Shown: positions 34,622-44,067, counted from the first letter of the stretch. The stretch is DNA of 64,000 bases from Bermanella sp036960565 (GCA_036960565.1 JBALXQ010000027.1:1-64000); one strand, 5' to 3'. Made by a program: numbers and translations. Notes: generated by a model from the sequence alone, not told the origin.

Positions 34622-36217
34622 ATGATTTTTAGTATCCGCTTTAAACTATTCTCTACCTTATTACTTGCTACCGGCAGTGTGGTTCTGTGCATGTATTTAG
34701 TGATGCTGTGGAGTTTTGATCGCGGCTTTCTTGATTACGTGAATAAGCAAGACGAACATAAATATCAGTCGTTCTCTCAATCATTAGCGAGTCGTTTTAA
34801 AGAAGATGGTTCTTGGCAGCGGGTAACCAATAGTGGGCGGCTATGGGAATCTATGTTGAGTGATTCATTTGGTTTGCCCGCCCGCTTTGGTCCTTCTGAC
34901 CGTGAGCGCGGGGGATTTAGACCGCCTGGTTTTTCATCTCGTCCAGGACCGCGAAAAAATAGCGAAGGCTCTGAAGATCCTAGTGATTTAGAGCATGATT
35001 TACACCGGTGGCAAGGCAACGGTGGGCCACCAGATTTTGAAGGTCGTGGCCATCCACCTGGTTTTAGTGAAGGGGGATTTGGAAGTCGACCACCGCCAAT
35101 GAGCCACGATGAAATTATTCGCCCTTTATTGTTAGATCAAGATAAAAATGTACTGCATGGTCGAGTTAAAGATATTGCAGACCTTAAGCTTTTTCCCATT
35201 AAGGTAATGAATGAAACAGTGGGATATGTTGGGCAGTTAAAACGCAAAGAGCTATCAGACAAACTAGATTTGCTCTTTGTTGAGCAGCAGTCAAAGGCCT
35301 TTATGCTGGTGGCAGTGATGATGGTGATCATTTGTGTATTAGCGGCACTGCCGGTGGCCGCTCATTTTGTAAGGCCTATAAAGCGTTTAAGTGTGGGTAC
35401 TCAGCAGCTTATTTCGGGGCATTACAAAACAGTAATAGAGATAAGCAGTAAAGATGAGCTAGGCCAGTTATCCGAGAATTTTAATTCCTTAGCGAATACC
35501 TTAAAAGAGAATGAGCAGGCCCGCAGGCGTTGGATTGCTGATATATCCCATGAGTTGCGTACTCCCTTGGCCATTCTAAAAGGAGAGATAGAGGCGATTC
35601 AAGATGGTATTCGTACCTCAGGACCTGATGCGATTGCTTCTTTGCATGCTGAGGTGGAGCATTTAAACCACTTAATAAATGATTTGTACGAGCTTTCCAT
35701 GTCAGATATAGGTGCGCTAAATTATCAGAAAGCAAAAATTTGCCCATTATCTGTTCTGGCCAATACGGTCGAATCGTTTAAGGGGGAATTTAAAAGTGCA
35801 GGCATATCTTTGCAATTCAATGTGGGTGACTTAAATCTAGATAAGGTTACTTTGCTGGCGGATGCTGCTCGTTTAAAACAGCTGTTTAGCAATTTAATAA
35901 AGAATACATTAAGGTATACGGATAGCCCTGGAACCCTATTAATTGAAGCTGCCTTCAGTTCCACAGAATTAATTTTAAACTTTAAAGATTCATCCCCAGG
36001 GGTGAAAGAAAGTGAAATTCCTAGCTTATTTGAAAGGCTTTACCGGGTTGAATCATCGCGTAATCGCGCAACCGGAGGGGCCGGATTAGGATTATCAATT
36101 TGCCAAAACATTGTTGCAGCCCATGAGGGCAGAATTACCGCGAAGGCCAGTGAGCTTGGTGGAGTTTGGATTAGTATTGTCCTGCCATTTAAAAGTGCTT
36201 ACCCAGTTAAAACCTAA
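34622..36217 (+). CDS. baeS: BaeS-type sensor histidine kinase
   Basis: A 531-residue inner-membrane kinase for envelope stress. Two TM helices (about 10-30 and 225-245) flank a periplasmic domain; HAMP about 245-300; kinase core with His310 in ISHELRTPLA, N-box LFSNLIKNTLRYTDS and GGAGLGLSICQNIVAAHEGRI. The N-terminus (FDRGFLDYVNKQDEHKYQ) and MSDIGALNYQKA closely track E. coli BaeS. Unusual: the periplasmic domain contains a Pro/Gly/Arg-rich insertion (about 93-165, for example GGFRPPGFSSRPGP and GGPPDFEGRGHPPGF), longer than in E. coli. BaeR follows after 17 bases, then a Spy-like gene, so the classical BaeSR-Spy circuit appears clustered here. Confidence 0.87.
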   Translation: MIFSIRFKLFSTLLLATGSVVLCMYLVMLWSFDRGFLDYVNKQDEHKYQSFSQSLASRFKEDGSWQRVTNSGRLWESMLSDSFGLPARFGPSDRERGGFRPPGFSSRPGPRKNSEGSEDPSDLEHDLHRWQGNGGPPDFEGRGHPPGFSEGGFGSRPPPMSHDEIIRPLLLDQDKNVLHGRVKDIADLKLFPIKVMNETVGYVGQLKRKELSDKLDLLFVEQQSKAFMLVAVMMVIICVLAALPVAAHFVRPIKRLSVGTQQLISGHYKTVIEISSKDELGQLSENFNSLANTLKENEQARRRWIADISHELRTPLAILKGEIEAIQDGIRTSGPDAIASLHAEVEHLNHLINDLYELSMSDIGALNYQKAKICPLSVLANTVESFKGEFKSAGISLQFNVGDLNLDKVTLLADAARLKQLFSNLIKNTLRYTDSPGTLLIEAAFSSTELILNFKDSSPGVKESEIPSLFERLYRVESSRNRATGGAGLGLSICQNIVAAHEGRITAKASELGGVWISIVLPFKSAYPVKT

Positions 36218-36234
36218 TAAAAGGGAATGCTAGT

Positions 36235-36912
36235 ATGAGTCAAATGGTATTGATCGTTGAAGATGAACCCAAACTTTCGGCGTTGCTGTCGGACTATTTA
36301 CAGCAGTCAGGATATAACACTCATAAAATCGAAAACGGCCTGGAAGTAAACGATTGGGTGAAGCAAAACAATCCTGATTTAATTTTGCTCGACCTCATGT
36401 TACCAGGCAAAGATGGCGTGGAGATATGTAAGGATGTACGCGGCTTTTCAGCTGTGCCTATTATCATGGTGACAGCTCGAGTGGAGGAAGTTGATCGTTT
36501 GTTGGGGCTTGAATTAGGCGCAGATGATTATATTTGTAAGCCGTTTAGCCCAAGAGAAGTGGTGGCGAGAGTGAAGGCTGTTTTACGAAGATTACAGCCT
36601 GCGGCCACCGACTCTCTAGTAGGTGGCATTGTCCTGGATGAGTCTCGATATAAAGCCAGTATTTCAGGTCATGAGTTGGTATTAACAGCAGTAGAATTTC
36701 AGTTGCTTAATATTTTATATACAGGCCAGGGGCGTATATATTCAAGAGAGCAGCTAATGGATCACATTTATAGCGATAACCGTGTGGTGAGTGATCGAAC
36801 GATTGATAGTCATATTAAGAAGCTACGCAAGCGTATTAGCGAGGCGGTGCCAGATAAAGAAATTATTCATTCAGTTTATGGGGTGGGCTATAAACTGGAA
36901 GAAAATATGTAG
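36235..36912 (+). CDS. baeR: BaeR-type response regulator
   Basis: A 225-residue OmpR-family regulator: receiver domain with acidic pair at residues 9-10, phospho-acceptor Asp53 in LLDLMLPGKDG, and Lys102 in ICKPFSPREVVARVK, then a winged-helix DNA-binding domain (about 130-223) with SREQLMDHIYSDNRVVSDRT and VYGVGYKLEE. The stretch RLLGLELGADDYICKPFSPREVV is nearly the same as E. coli BaeR. It is the partner of BaeS immediately upstream. Likely targets include the Spy-like gene 163 bases downstream; I did not identify a binding site. Confidence 0.9.
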   Translation: MSQMVLIVEDEPKLSALLSDYLQQSGYNTHKIENGLEVNDWVKQNNPDLILLDLMLPGKDGVEICKDVRGFSAVPIIMVTARVEEVDRLLGLELGADDYICKPFSPREVVARVKAVLRRLQPAATDSLVGGIVLDESRYKASISGHELVLTAVEFQLLNILYTGQGRIYSREQLMDHIYSDNRVVSDRTIDSHIKKLRKRISEAVPDKEIIHSVYGVGYKLEENM

Positions 36913-37075
36913 TTGTTTTAATTTCTGCCGCTGATCCTTATGGGCCTGCCTGTCAGGCCTTATTCTTTTTTCTCGCTAGTTTCAAATTTCTTGCGCTTTT
37001 TAGTCTTATCCTTATTACAAAATAAATGATGTAAACCTTTTTACTTTAAAATATTGCGTTATTGAAGGGATGGTT

Positions 37076-37456
37076 ATGAAATTGGAATCTGTCTTTACCG
37101 ATTTTAAAAAGATTTTAACGGCAATGTTACTTGCAACCATTTGTATTGGGTTAGCTCAGGCTGAGCCTCCTCTGTACTCAGATATTCATGGCCCCAAGCA
37201 TCTTGTTGAAATTCTGGCCATTAACGAAGATCAGCAAGCAGTGTTTGTATCCATAATGGAATCTCAGCATGTAAAAAGACTGGATGTACATGCTCAATAT
37301 GAGGTGTCCCGAAAGGCGGAAAGGGAAGCCATGGAGGCGTTACACGGTGAGACAGTTGAACTGCTTCAGTGGGTTCTGTCGCCAGATCAGTTGGATGAAT
37401 TTAGCGACATAGTAGAACACTCTCGACCAAGAGGGCCGCGACCCGGTCGGGATTGA
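37076..37456 (+). CDS. Spy-like periplasmic protein
   Basis: A 126-residue periplasmic protein with a signal peptide (MKLESVFTDF..., cleaved after AQA near residue 34). ATG 37076 is preferred over the ATG six bases upstream because AAGGGA is then at proper spacing. The helical body carries two LTxxQ-like positions in modified form (INEDQQAVFVSIM, LSPDQLDEFSDIV), as in the Spy/CpxP chaperone family, and the tail is RPRGPRPGRD. E. coli spy is a main BaeR target, and here the gene follows baeR. Chaperone function is inferred from family and context. Confidence 0.62.
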   Translation: MKLESVFTDFKKILTAMLLATICIGLAQAEPPLYSDIHGPKHLVEILAINEDQQAVFVSIMESQHVKRLDVHAQYEVSRKAEREAMEALHGETVELLQWVLSPDQLDEFSDIVEHSRPRGPRPGRD

Positions 37457-37629
37457 TTTAGGCAGTGCTTGACGATTTTATTGGAATATCTACTTTAAAA
37501 TAGCAGTTCATCAATTGTTTAAATATTCCTTCACAACTTTAACCTCATTTACTCAACTCTACTGCTGTATGTGGCTAAACTTCCACTGAAGAGATTATTA
37601 AAATAACCGCCAAATAGGGATATGTAGAA

Positions 37630-37929
37630 ATGTTTGTGATCGCAAATCGAATTCCAGTAGCAAAAGAATGGCACGAAGAGTTTGAGAGTCGCTTTAGAAA
37701 ACGTGCGGGAGAAATAAACAGCCAGCCGGGTTTTGTTTCCATGCAAATACTCAAGCCGCTAGGTGATAATGCCCCTTATGTGGTGCTTACTCATTGGGAG
37801 GATGAAGCGGCTTTTGATGCCTGGATAAAAAGTGACGACTTTAAATTAGCCCACCAGAGTCCATTACCCAAAGAGGCTTTTACAAGTAAGCCAGTTATGG
37901 AGAAACACAGTGTGGTTATTTCTAGCTAA
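37630..37929 (+). CDS. ABM-domain monooxygenase-like protein
   Basis: A 99-residue dimeric alpha-beta-barrel protein of the antibiotic biosynthesis monooxygenase family, close in pattern to small haem-degrading or HmoA-like proteins: FVIANRIPVAKEWHEEFESRF, then QPGFVSMQILKP and VLTHWEDEAAFDAWIKSDDF. No signal peptide. ATG 37630 lacks a strong ribosome-binding site. Substrate unknown; haem degradation is one possibility. It stands alone between the Spy-like gene and a convergent regulator. Confidence 0.77.
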   Translation: MFVIANRIPVAKEWHEEFESRFRKRAGEINSQPGFVSMQILKPLGDNAPYVVLTHWEDEAAFDAWIKSDDFKLAHQSPLPKEAFTSKPVMEKHSVVISS

Positions 37930-37968
37930 AGGCCTTTGATTACGGGCATAGGAGGTTGCGAGAATAGA

Positions 37969-37990
37969 GGGCAGGCTAAATTGCCTACCC
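37969..37990. terminator. Short hairpin between convergent genes
   Basis: An inverted repeat GGGCAGGC / GCCTACCC with one mismatch and a six-base loop, between the ends of the ABM gene and the ACT regulator gene. No T-run on either strand. Confidence 0.28.
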
Positions 37991-38001
37991 AATTGAGAGG
38001 C

Positions 38002-38529
38002 TTATTCGTCGTTTAATATTTGCACTTCAACCATTAGGTCGTTACTTAATTTTTCCAATTGATCACGTACATCATCTATATCCAATTGCTTAGGCAATTG
38101 AATTTTAGCCTGTGTTTTAAACAGTGCTTCTGCACTCATGGCGGCACTTTCAAAATGCGTAGCCAGTTCCAGTACATTTACGCCTTGGCAGGCTAAAGCT
38201 TGTGCAATTTCTTTAACGATACCCGGGCGATCATTTCCGACTATGTTTAGTTGTACTTGGGTTGTTTGTTCGATTTTTTCTACTTGAGGTGCGTCTTGTT
38301 CTATATTGATAATCCAGCCCTGGTCTTGGAGGGCTTGTAGAGATTGCTGCAAGGAGGCTTGTTGTTTGTCGCTTATTTGAATGCGTACTATGCCTGCAAA
38401 TTTCCCAGCTAGGTGAGCCATGCGGCTTTCTAGCCAGTTTCCATGATGCTCTGTAATGATACTGGAAAGGGTTTCAATTAGTCCTGGGCGGTCATCGGCC
38501 ATGATACTAATAATTAAAAATGATGACAT
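38002..38529 (-). CDS. ACT-domain regulator, GcvR-like
   Basis: A 175-residue protein with two ACT domains: about 4-80, opening with LIISIMADDRPGLIETLSSIITEHHGNWLESRMAHLAGKFAGIV, and about 92-170, opening with LNIVGNDRPGIVKEIAQALACQGVNVLELAT. This is the layout of the glycine cleavage system repressor partner GcvR in E. coli. No GcvA or gcv gene lies in the window, so the regulated pathway is not confirmed. It is followed on the same strand by nothing close; the chemoreceptor gene is upstream, 72 bases away. Confidence 0.82.
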   Translation of the reverse strand: MSSFLIISIMADDRPGLIETLSSIITEHHGNWLESRMAHLAGKFAGIVRIQISDKQQASLQQSLQALQDQGWIINIEQDAPQVEKIEQTTQVQLNIVGNDRPGIVKEIAQALACQGVNVLELATHFESAAMSAEALFKTQAKIQLPKQLDIDDVRDQLEKLSNDLMVEVQILNDE

Positions 38530-38601
38530 AAAATTCCTAACATATTCTTTTTATGGGTGGCCTCACTATAGCCTAGTGATAAAACTGATCATAGTGGTCT
38601 G

Positions 38602-40149
38602 CTAGCGGAAGCGGGCAATAATGTTATGTTGCTCTTTTACTAGTTCGCTTACTTCGGTGGCGGCTTCCTGGCTGGAGGTAGCGCTCACCGTATTATCTTG
38701 AGCGTTGCTACGAATGGTTTCCATGTGGGTGCTAATTTCATGGGAGCCTTGGCGCTGCTCTTGAACTGCTTGATTTATGCTGGTCATTTGTTGGTTTATT
38801 TCGCGTACGCAGTTGCCAACCTGCTCTAGGGTGGTGAAAGTTTGTTGAGCCTGCTCCGCATTGTTTGAAGCTTGTTCCCGGCTTTTATCCATAACTTCGG
38901 TAGTGGCTTGAGCGCCTTTCCGCAATTCATTGACGATGCGACGAATTTCTTCTGTGGATTCCTGAGTTCGAGTGGCTAAGTTTCTTACCTCGTCAGCGAC
39001 CACAGCAAATCCTCGGCCTTGCTCTCCTGCTCTGGCAGCCTCAATGGCGGCATTTAGAGCGAGTAAATTGGTTTGTTCAGCAATACTTTGAATGACTTCT
39101 AAAAAACTATGAATGGATTCAGCTTGTTGAGCCAAGCCTTGTACGTTTTCAGAGGCCAGCTCAATGGTTTGTGCCATGCTGACTAAAGTCGTTTTAGCTT
39201 GCTGCATCTGTTGTTCACAGGTTTGAGTGTCGCCTTGGGCGTTGTCAGTTTGCTGTGCTGTTTGGGTGACTGAATCAGAAATGGCATCAAATTGAGTAGT
39301 CACTTGTTCGAAGGCTGCTGCAAATAAATTGGCGGCATCTAATTGTTCGGTGAGCTTGTCTAGACTAGATTGAGCTGAATGGTGACTGATGTCACTGGCC
39401 TTTTGAATGGGGACGGTTGTATCTTGTATGCGCTCGCGCAAGGTAATAAGTTGGCTGTTTTGATGCTCAAAGGCAAATAATATTTGGCCAATGTCATCGC
39501 TTCGACCGGTGTAAATATAAGCAGCTAAAGGATCGTTGTTAATTGAGTGAGCTTTTTTTAATAGCTCTTTAGAGCCTCTGTGATTAAAGTTTTGAATCAG
39601 TACTAGGGCTAAGATAGGCATGATGCCCGCTAATGGGTGAAAAAGGGTGGCCAGTGCTATGGCTATTGCTCCTAATGCCAGAGTGTTAATAGTGTCCCAG
39701 GGTAAATTTGACAATTTACTGGAAGCGGGTAGCGGACTTTGTTCATTGTTAATACGTTGGTAGCTGTTTTCGGCCCGGGTAACGGCATCCTTTTGAGGTT
39801 GGTAGCGAACGGATTCGTATCCTACAATCTTGTCATTTTCTTTAACTGGGGTAACAAAAGCATCCACCCAGTAATGGTCACCGTTTTTACAACGGTTTTT
39901 CACAATCCCTTTCCATTGTTGCCCTTTTTTCAAACAGTCCCAAAGCATTTTAAACGCCGCTGGAGGCATGTCTGGGTGACGCACTATATTGTGACTTTTA
40001 TTGATTAACTCTTCTTTTTTAAAGCCACTTATATCTAAAAAATCCTGATTGACATGAGTGGTGGTGCCTTTGAGATTAGTTGAAGAAACGATGCGCTGTT
40101 GAGTGGTAAGCTTTAGTTCCTTTTGGGTTACCGGGAGGTTTTTTTTCAT
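38602..40149 (-). CDS. Aer-like PAS-containing methyl-accepting chemotaxis protein
   Basis: A 515-residue chemoreceptor. The N-terminal PAS domain (about 20-125) has the Aer-type core ISGFKKEELINKSHNIVRHPDMP and KNRCKNGDHYWVDAFVTPV; Aer PAS domains bind FAD and sense redox state. A hydrophobic hairpin (about 155-190) anchors it without a periplasmic domain. The signalling domain contains the invariant hairpin tip EQTNLLALNAAIEAARAGEQG and VVADEVRNLATRTQESTEEI. No C-terminal NWETF-type pentapeptide. It diverges from glpK. Confidence 0.88.
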   Translation of the reverse strand: MKKNLPVTQKELKLTTQQRIVSSTNLKGTTTHVNQDFLDISGFKKEELINKSHNIVRHPDMPPAAFKMLWDCLKKGQQWKGIVKNRCKNGDHYWVDAFVTPVKENDKIVGYESVRYQPQKDAVTRAENSYQRINNEQSPLPASSKLSNLPWDTINTLALGAIAIALATLFHPLAGIMPILALVLIQNFNHRGSKELLKKAHSINNDPLAAYIYTGRSDDIGQILFAFEHQNSQLITLRERIQDTTVPIQKASDISHHSAQSSLDKLTEQLDAANLFAAAFEQVTTQFDAISDSVTQTAQQTDNAQGDTQTCEQQMQQAKTTLVSMAQTIELASENVQGLAQQAESIHSFLEVIQSIAEQTNLLALNAAIEAARAGEQGRGFAVVADEVRNLATRTQESTEEIRRIVNELRKGAQATTEVMDKSREQASNNAEQAQQTFTTLEQVGNCVREINQQMTSINQAVQEQRQGSHEISTHMETIRSNAQDNTVSATSSQEAATEVSELVKEQHNIIARFR

Positions 40150-40290
40150 ATTTTCAGGCCCGTGAATTAGTTCGTTCGTCTTATGTTTAGCCTAGCTTAA
40201 ATTCCCCAAAGTATCGGGTGATTGCTTGTGAGTGCTACAGGCATCTGATTTACTTAGCGCCACTAATAAAAATATCAATAAAGGCGCGAC

Positions 40291-41769
40291 ATGACCCAAT
40301 ATTTGATGGCCATTGATCAGGGGACGTCCAGCTCAAGGGCAATAATATTTAATGAAAAGGGCAAAATTCAGGCTCAAGCTCAACAGGAGTTTAATCAGTA
40401 TTTCCCTCAAGACGGTTGGGTGGAGCACGACCCCGAAGAAATATTGAGCTCGGTTTTGAAGGTTAGTAAAGAGGTTATAAGTAAAGCAGGTTTAACGGCA
40501 AAGGATATCGCTTCAATTGGTATTAGTAATCAGCGTGAAACCACGGTGATTTGGAATAAAGATTCGGGTAAAGCTATTTATAATGCCATTGTTTGGCAAG
40601 ACAGGCGTACCGCTGATTTTTGTTCTGATTTAAAAGAGAAAGGTTTGGAGGGAGTGGTTAATGATAAAACCGGTTTGTTACTGGACCCGTATTTCTCCGC
40701 CACAAAAGTAAAATGGATACTGGATCATGTTGCCGGTGCCCGGGATGAGGCCAAAGAGGGAAATCTTTTATTTGGCACTATCGATACCTATTTATTGTGG
40801 AAGTTAACTGGTGAGCATAAAACCGATGTAACTAATGCCTCTCGCACACTTATGTGTAATCTCCATTCCCTTAAATGGGATAACAGCATGCTCTCGCTTT
40901 TTGATATCCCTGAGTCCTTACTACCTGAAATTAAACCTTCTAGTTATGTGTTTGGTCATACCTATGAAGAAATATTTGGATCTTCCATTATGGTTGGAGG
41001 CATGGCTGGGGATCAACAGGCTGCACTAATAGGTCAGGCTTGCTTTAGTGAAGGGATGGCTAAAAGCACGTATGGCACAGGTTGCTTCATGATGCTCAAT
41101 ACAGGTGATAAACCCCGTAAAAGTGAGCATAGGTTATTAACGACCGTGGCCTATCAGGTAGGAGATGTAACTCATTATGCTCTTGAAGGCAGTATTTTTA
41201 TGGCTGGGGCGACTATTCAATGGATAAGGGATGGCTTAAAACTCATTGATCATGCCAGTGAAACGTTGGATATGGCAAAAGCGGTGGGGACAGATAACCA
41301 TGTGTATATGGTGCCTGCATTTACTGGCCTTGGAGCGCCGTATTGGGATCCAAATGCTCGTGGTGCCATTATGGGGTTAACACGGGATACAGGCATTGCT
41401 GAAATTGTCACCGCAGGTCTGCAGTCTGTGTGTTATCAAACTCGGGATTTGTTGGAGGCCATGTCGAAGGATCAGGTCGTGCCGTCTCGCTTAAGGGTAG
41501 ATGGTGGAATGGTAGTGAACGACTGGCTTATGCAATTTCTCGCCGATATTTTAGACCTACCAATTGAGCGTCCCGTTATTACAGAAACCACGGCCCTTGG
41601 AGTGGCTTACCTTGCTGGCTTGAGTTCAGGTATCTATTCCAGCCTTTCGCAGGTGAGTGAACTTTGGGAACAAGAGCATCAGTTTGATTCTAATTTAGAA
41701 GAAGATAAAAGAAGCCAACTATACGAAGGCTGGCTGGATACGGTAAACAGAGTGCGCACAGAGCGATAA
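40291..41769 (+). CDS. glpK: Glycerol kinase
   Basis: A 492-residue FGGY-family kinase that phosphorylates glycerol to sn-glycerol 3-phosphate. It begins with the diagnostic YLMAIDQGTSSSRAIIF, has SNQRETTVIWNKDSG and IVWQDRRTADFC, TYGTGCFMMLNTG, and GLGAPYWDPNARGAIMG near residue 350, as in E. coli GlpK; length matches. No glpF, glpD or glpR is adjacent, which is unusual because these are commonly clustered. The upstream region is shared with the divergent chemoreceptor gene. Confidence 0.96.
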   Translation: MTQYLMAIDQGTSSSRAIIFNEKGKIQAQAQQEFNQYFPQDGWVEHDPEEILSSVLKVSKEVISKAGLTAKDIASIGISNQRETTVIWNKDSGKAIYNAIVWQDRRTADFCSDLKEKGLEGVVNDKTGLLLDPYFSATKVKWILDHVAGARDEAKEGNLLFGTIDTYLLWKLTGEHKTDVTNASRTLMCNLHSLKWDNSMLSLFDIPESLLPEIKPSSYVFGHTYEEIFGSSIMVGGMAGDQQAALIGQACFSEGMAKSTYGTGCFMMLNTGDKPRKSEHRLLTTVAYQVGDVTHYALEGSIFMAGATIQWIRDGLKLIDHASETLDMAKAVGTDNHVYMVPAFTGLGAPYWDPNARGAIMGLTRDTGIAEIVTAGLQSVCYQTRDLLEAMSKDQVVPSRLRVDGGMVVNDWLMQFLADILDLPIERPVITETTALGVAYLAGLSSGIYSSLSQVSELWEQEHQFDSNLEEDKRSQLYEGWLDTVNRVRTER

Positions 41770-41948
41770 CCTTATCCGAATCTAAATGATGGCACGCCCA
41801 TCGTTTGGTGCTTGGTAGGTAAGTAATAATTTAGTGTTTTGCTTCTGGTATTTTTTAGAGCAATTGCAGCGCAGGCATTTCTTACTTCAGTCCAAGGGAG
41901 TAAGATAGCTGGCAATAAAAACAAAGTAGTTATCAAGGAATGGTGACC

Positions 41949-43091
41949 ATGCTGCAGTCTAAGAAGCAGGCGCTAAGATTACGCCGGGCCATGTTGGCCA
42001 ACATAGGCGTATTTTTAAATGTATTGTTATGTTTGCTGGCAGTTTATCTAGGGTATTCCGCCCTCGGTTATTCCCGTGTTTTATTTCTTTCTTTGGGTGT
42101 CTGGTTTGGGCATTTCTGTCTGGTGTTGTTAATTGTCTTTGATGTTAATTTAAAGTTTTCTGATGCAAGTTTAACTTTGCCACAAATGCTGTGGGTGATC
42201 GTATCGCTTAGTATTACCATGTTTTATCTACAGGATATTCGTTCTCTGATGATAATGGGGTATTTATTGGTGATGTCTTTTGGCGCTTTTCGTTTAACGC
42301 TTAAAGAATTTTTTGGTGTCACCTTGTTTACGTTACTTTGCTATTTGAGCAGTCTTTACGCCGTTTATGTTTATCGCCCCCACGAAATTTATTTTAGTCA
42401 TGAGTTATTTATTTTTTCCGGATTTGTAGTGTCGTTACTTGGCTTTGCCTTCATGGGGACGGAATTGAGCAACTTGAGGAATACCTTAAGTAAGCGCCAC
42501 AAAGAATTAAAATGTGCCTTTACCCGTATTGAAGAGTTATCAATTACCGATGAGTTAACCGGTTTATATAATCGCCGCTATCTTTTACGGGTGCTAAATA
42601 AGCACCGAGCATTGGCCAATCGTAGCGATTACAATTTTGTGGTGTGTTACCTAGACCTTGATCATTTTAAAAAAGTGAATGATCAATTTGGACACAGCTT
42701 TGGGGATAAAGTACTGGTGTCTTTTGCTCGATTAATAGGCACTTGTTTAAGAGAAGTCGATATTGCTGGTCGCATTGGCGGTGAAGAGTTTGTGCTGGTG
42801 TTAGCTAATACTCGAATTGATACAGCTCACCAAGTATGTCAACGCATAGCGGATAAATGGCGAGAAGAAACAGCCCTTACAGAGCCCTTCCTGCCTTTGA
42901 CACTGTCAGCTGGAATTGCGCAATTTAAATTCTCAGAAACCATCGATCAAACCATAGAGAGGGCAGACGCTCTGCTTTATGAAGCTAAAAACAGTGGGCG
43001 CAACTGTATTGTGGTAGAGCAGCAAGAAAAGCAGGTGCCATTCGATTTTGAGTTACACGCGGTTCCGATTAAAAGTAGCGCCGTAAACTAA
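41949..43091 (+). CDS. Membrane diguanylate cyclase
   Basis: A 380-residue protein with about six N-terminal transmembrane helices (roughly 10-170) and a GGDEF domain (about 205-370). The catalytic motif is GGEEF at 277-281, and an RxxD inhibitory site is present as Arg268-Asp271, five residues before it, so product inhibition is expected. ATG 41949 is preferred over 41940 because AAGGA is then correctly spaced. It makes c-di-GMP from two GTP. The last 23 bases overlap antisense with the convergent gene. Stimulus unknown. Confidence 0.9.
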   Translation: MLQSKKQALRLRRAMLANIGVFLNVLLCLLAVYLGYSALGYSRVLFLSLGVWFGHFCLVLLIVFDVNLKFSDASLTLPQMLWVIVSLSITMFYLQDIRSLMIMGYLLVMSFGAFRLTLKEFFGVTLFTLLCYLSSLYAVYVYRPHEIYFSHELFIFSGFVVSLLGFAFMGTELSNLRNTLSKRHKELKCAFTRIEELSITDELTGLYNRRYLLRVLNKHRALANRSDYNFVVCYLDLDHFKKVNDQFGHSFGDKVLVSFARLIGTCLREVDIAGRIGGEEFVLVLANTRIDTAHQVCQRIADKWREETALTEPFLPLTLSAGIAQFKFSETIDQTIERADALLYEAKNSGRNCIVVEQQEKQVPFDFELHAVPIKSSAVN

Positions 43092-43968
43092 CCCAGGTTT
43101 GAAGGTTACTATAGGTAAAAACCTCGTGTTCTATTTGTTGGGGCTGAGAATGGCTCTGCATTATTACATTGAAATTGTATTGTAGATTAGGTACTAGGTA
43201 CCAGTATGGAACTAGATAGTAGCGATAATGCCAACGTAACATTAGGGCTGCTCTAAAAACTGAGCTCTCTGCGCTCGCAAGAGTTTGGTGCTGAGTAACA
43301 TCATTGCTAAAGTTAGATTCTAGTTTGGCCATGTTAAAGCGCCACTGAAAATTTAGACCCCGATTATCTTTCATGCGCCCAAATACAAGCCCCATCCCAC
43401 TAAACTTTCCATCGAATAGAGTAGCAGTAGTGCTGCTGATGACACTAGCAGCAGGGGTGGTTTCCTGAGTGTAGTTTATACCAAACATATTCAGTGCCCC
43501 AATTTGCTTGGCACTTTCATACCAGTAAAACTGTAAGCGTTGTAATTGATGCTCAGTATTAATGATGCTGCCTGAACCAAGAGAGGTGCTGCTGTCATCA
43601 TTCCCTAGAAAAGTTTGCGCTTCGTCCAGTTGGGTTTGAAACTGTTGCTTACTCCAATTTATTTCCAGCCAGGTTCCCTGATGCTTATGCCATTGATATA
43701 CAGGAATCTGACTGCTGATGGCTAGAAACCCTGTGGCCTGTCTTATTTCAGCTTTTGGCCCCCTTGCTAACCAGCCAACACTTTTTCGACGCCAGAGCAG
43801 AGTGTCTAGTGACGCGCCGTATATATTCCCTTTTTGATCAGATGTATCGGTTAGATAAGAATGTTCACTTTGCTGGTAGCCAACTAAGACTGATAAATAT
43901 TCTGCGACAACAGATTGGCTGAAAATCAGGCAGAGTATAAGTGGGGCGAAATTTAGAATGTTATTCAT
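43069..43968 (-). CDS. Probable outer-membrane beta-barrel protein, unknown function
   Basis: A 299-residue secreted protein with a Sec signal peptide (cleaved after VVA, residue 22) and a sequence rich in alternating polar/aromatic strands (for example RLQFYWYESAKQIG, LMLRWHYRYYLVPYWYLVPNLQYNF), ending in VSLRRYF with terminal Phe. These are the marks of an outer-membrane barrel; no specific family is recognised. Its 3' end overlaps the diguanylate cyclase gene by 23 bases on the opposite strand. Confidence 0.62.
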   Translation of the reverse strand: MNNILNFAPLILCLIFSQSVVAEYLSVLVGYQQSEHSYLTDTSDQKGNIYGASLDTLLWRRKSVGWLARGPKAEIRQATGFLAISSQIPVYQWHKHQGTWLEINWSKQQFQTQLDEAQTFLGNDDSSTSLGSGSIINTEHQLQRLQFYWYESAKQIGALNMFGINYTQETTPAASVISSTTATLFDGKFSGMGLVFGRMKDNRGLNFQWRFNMAKLESNFSNDVTQHQTLASAESSVFRAALMLRWHYRYYLVPYWYLVPNLQYNFNVIMQSHSQPQQIEHEVFTYSNLQTWVSLRRYF

Positions 43969-44067
43969 GGAGTGTGTATCGGCCTAGGAAATCAATTTAG
44001 TAGGGTTGTGTTACATAAGATTACAAAACCACTCATTAACGACACTGTAATTGTCTTAGTAACTGTT

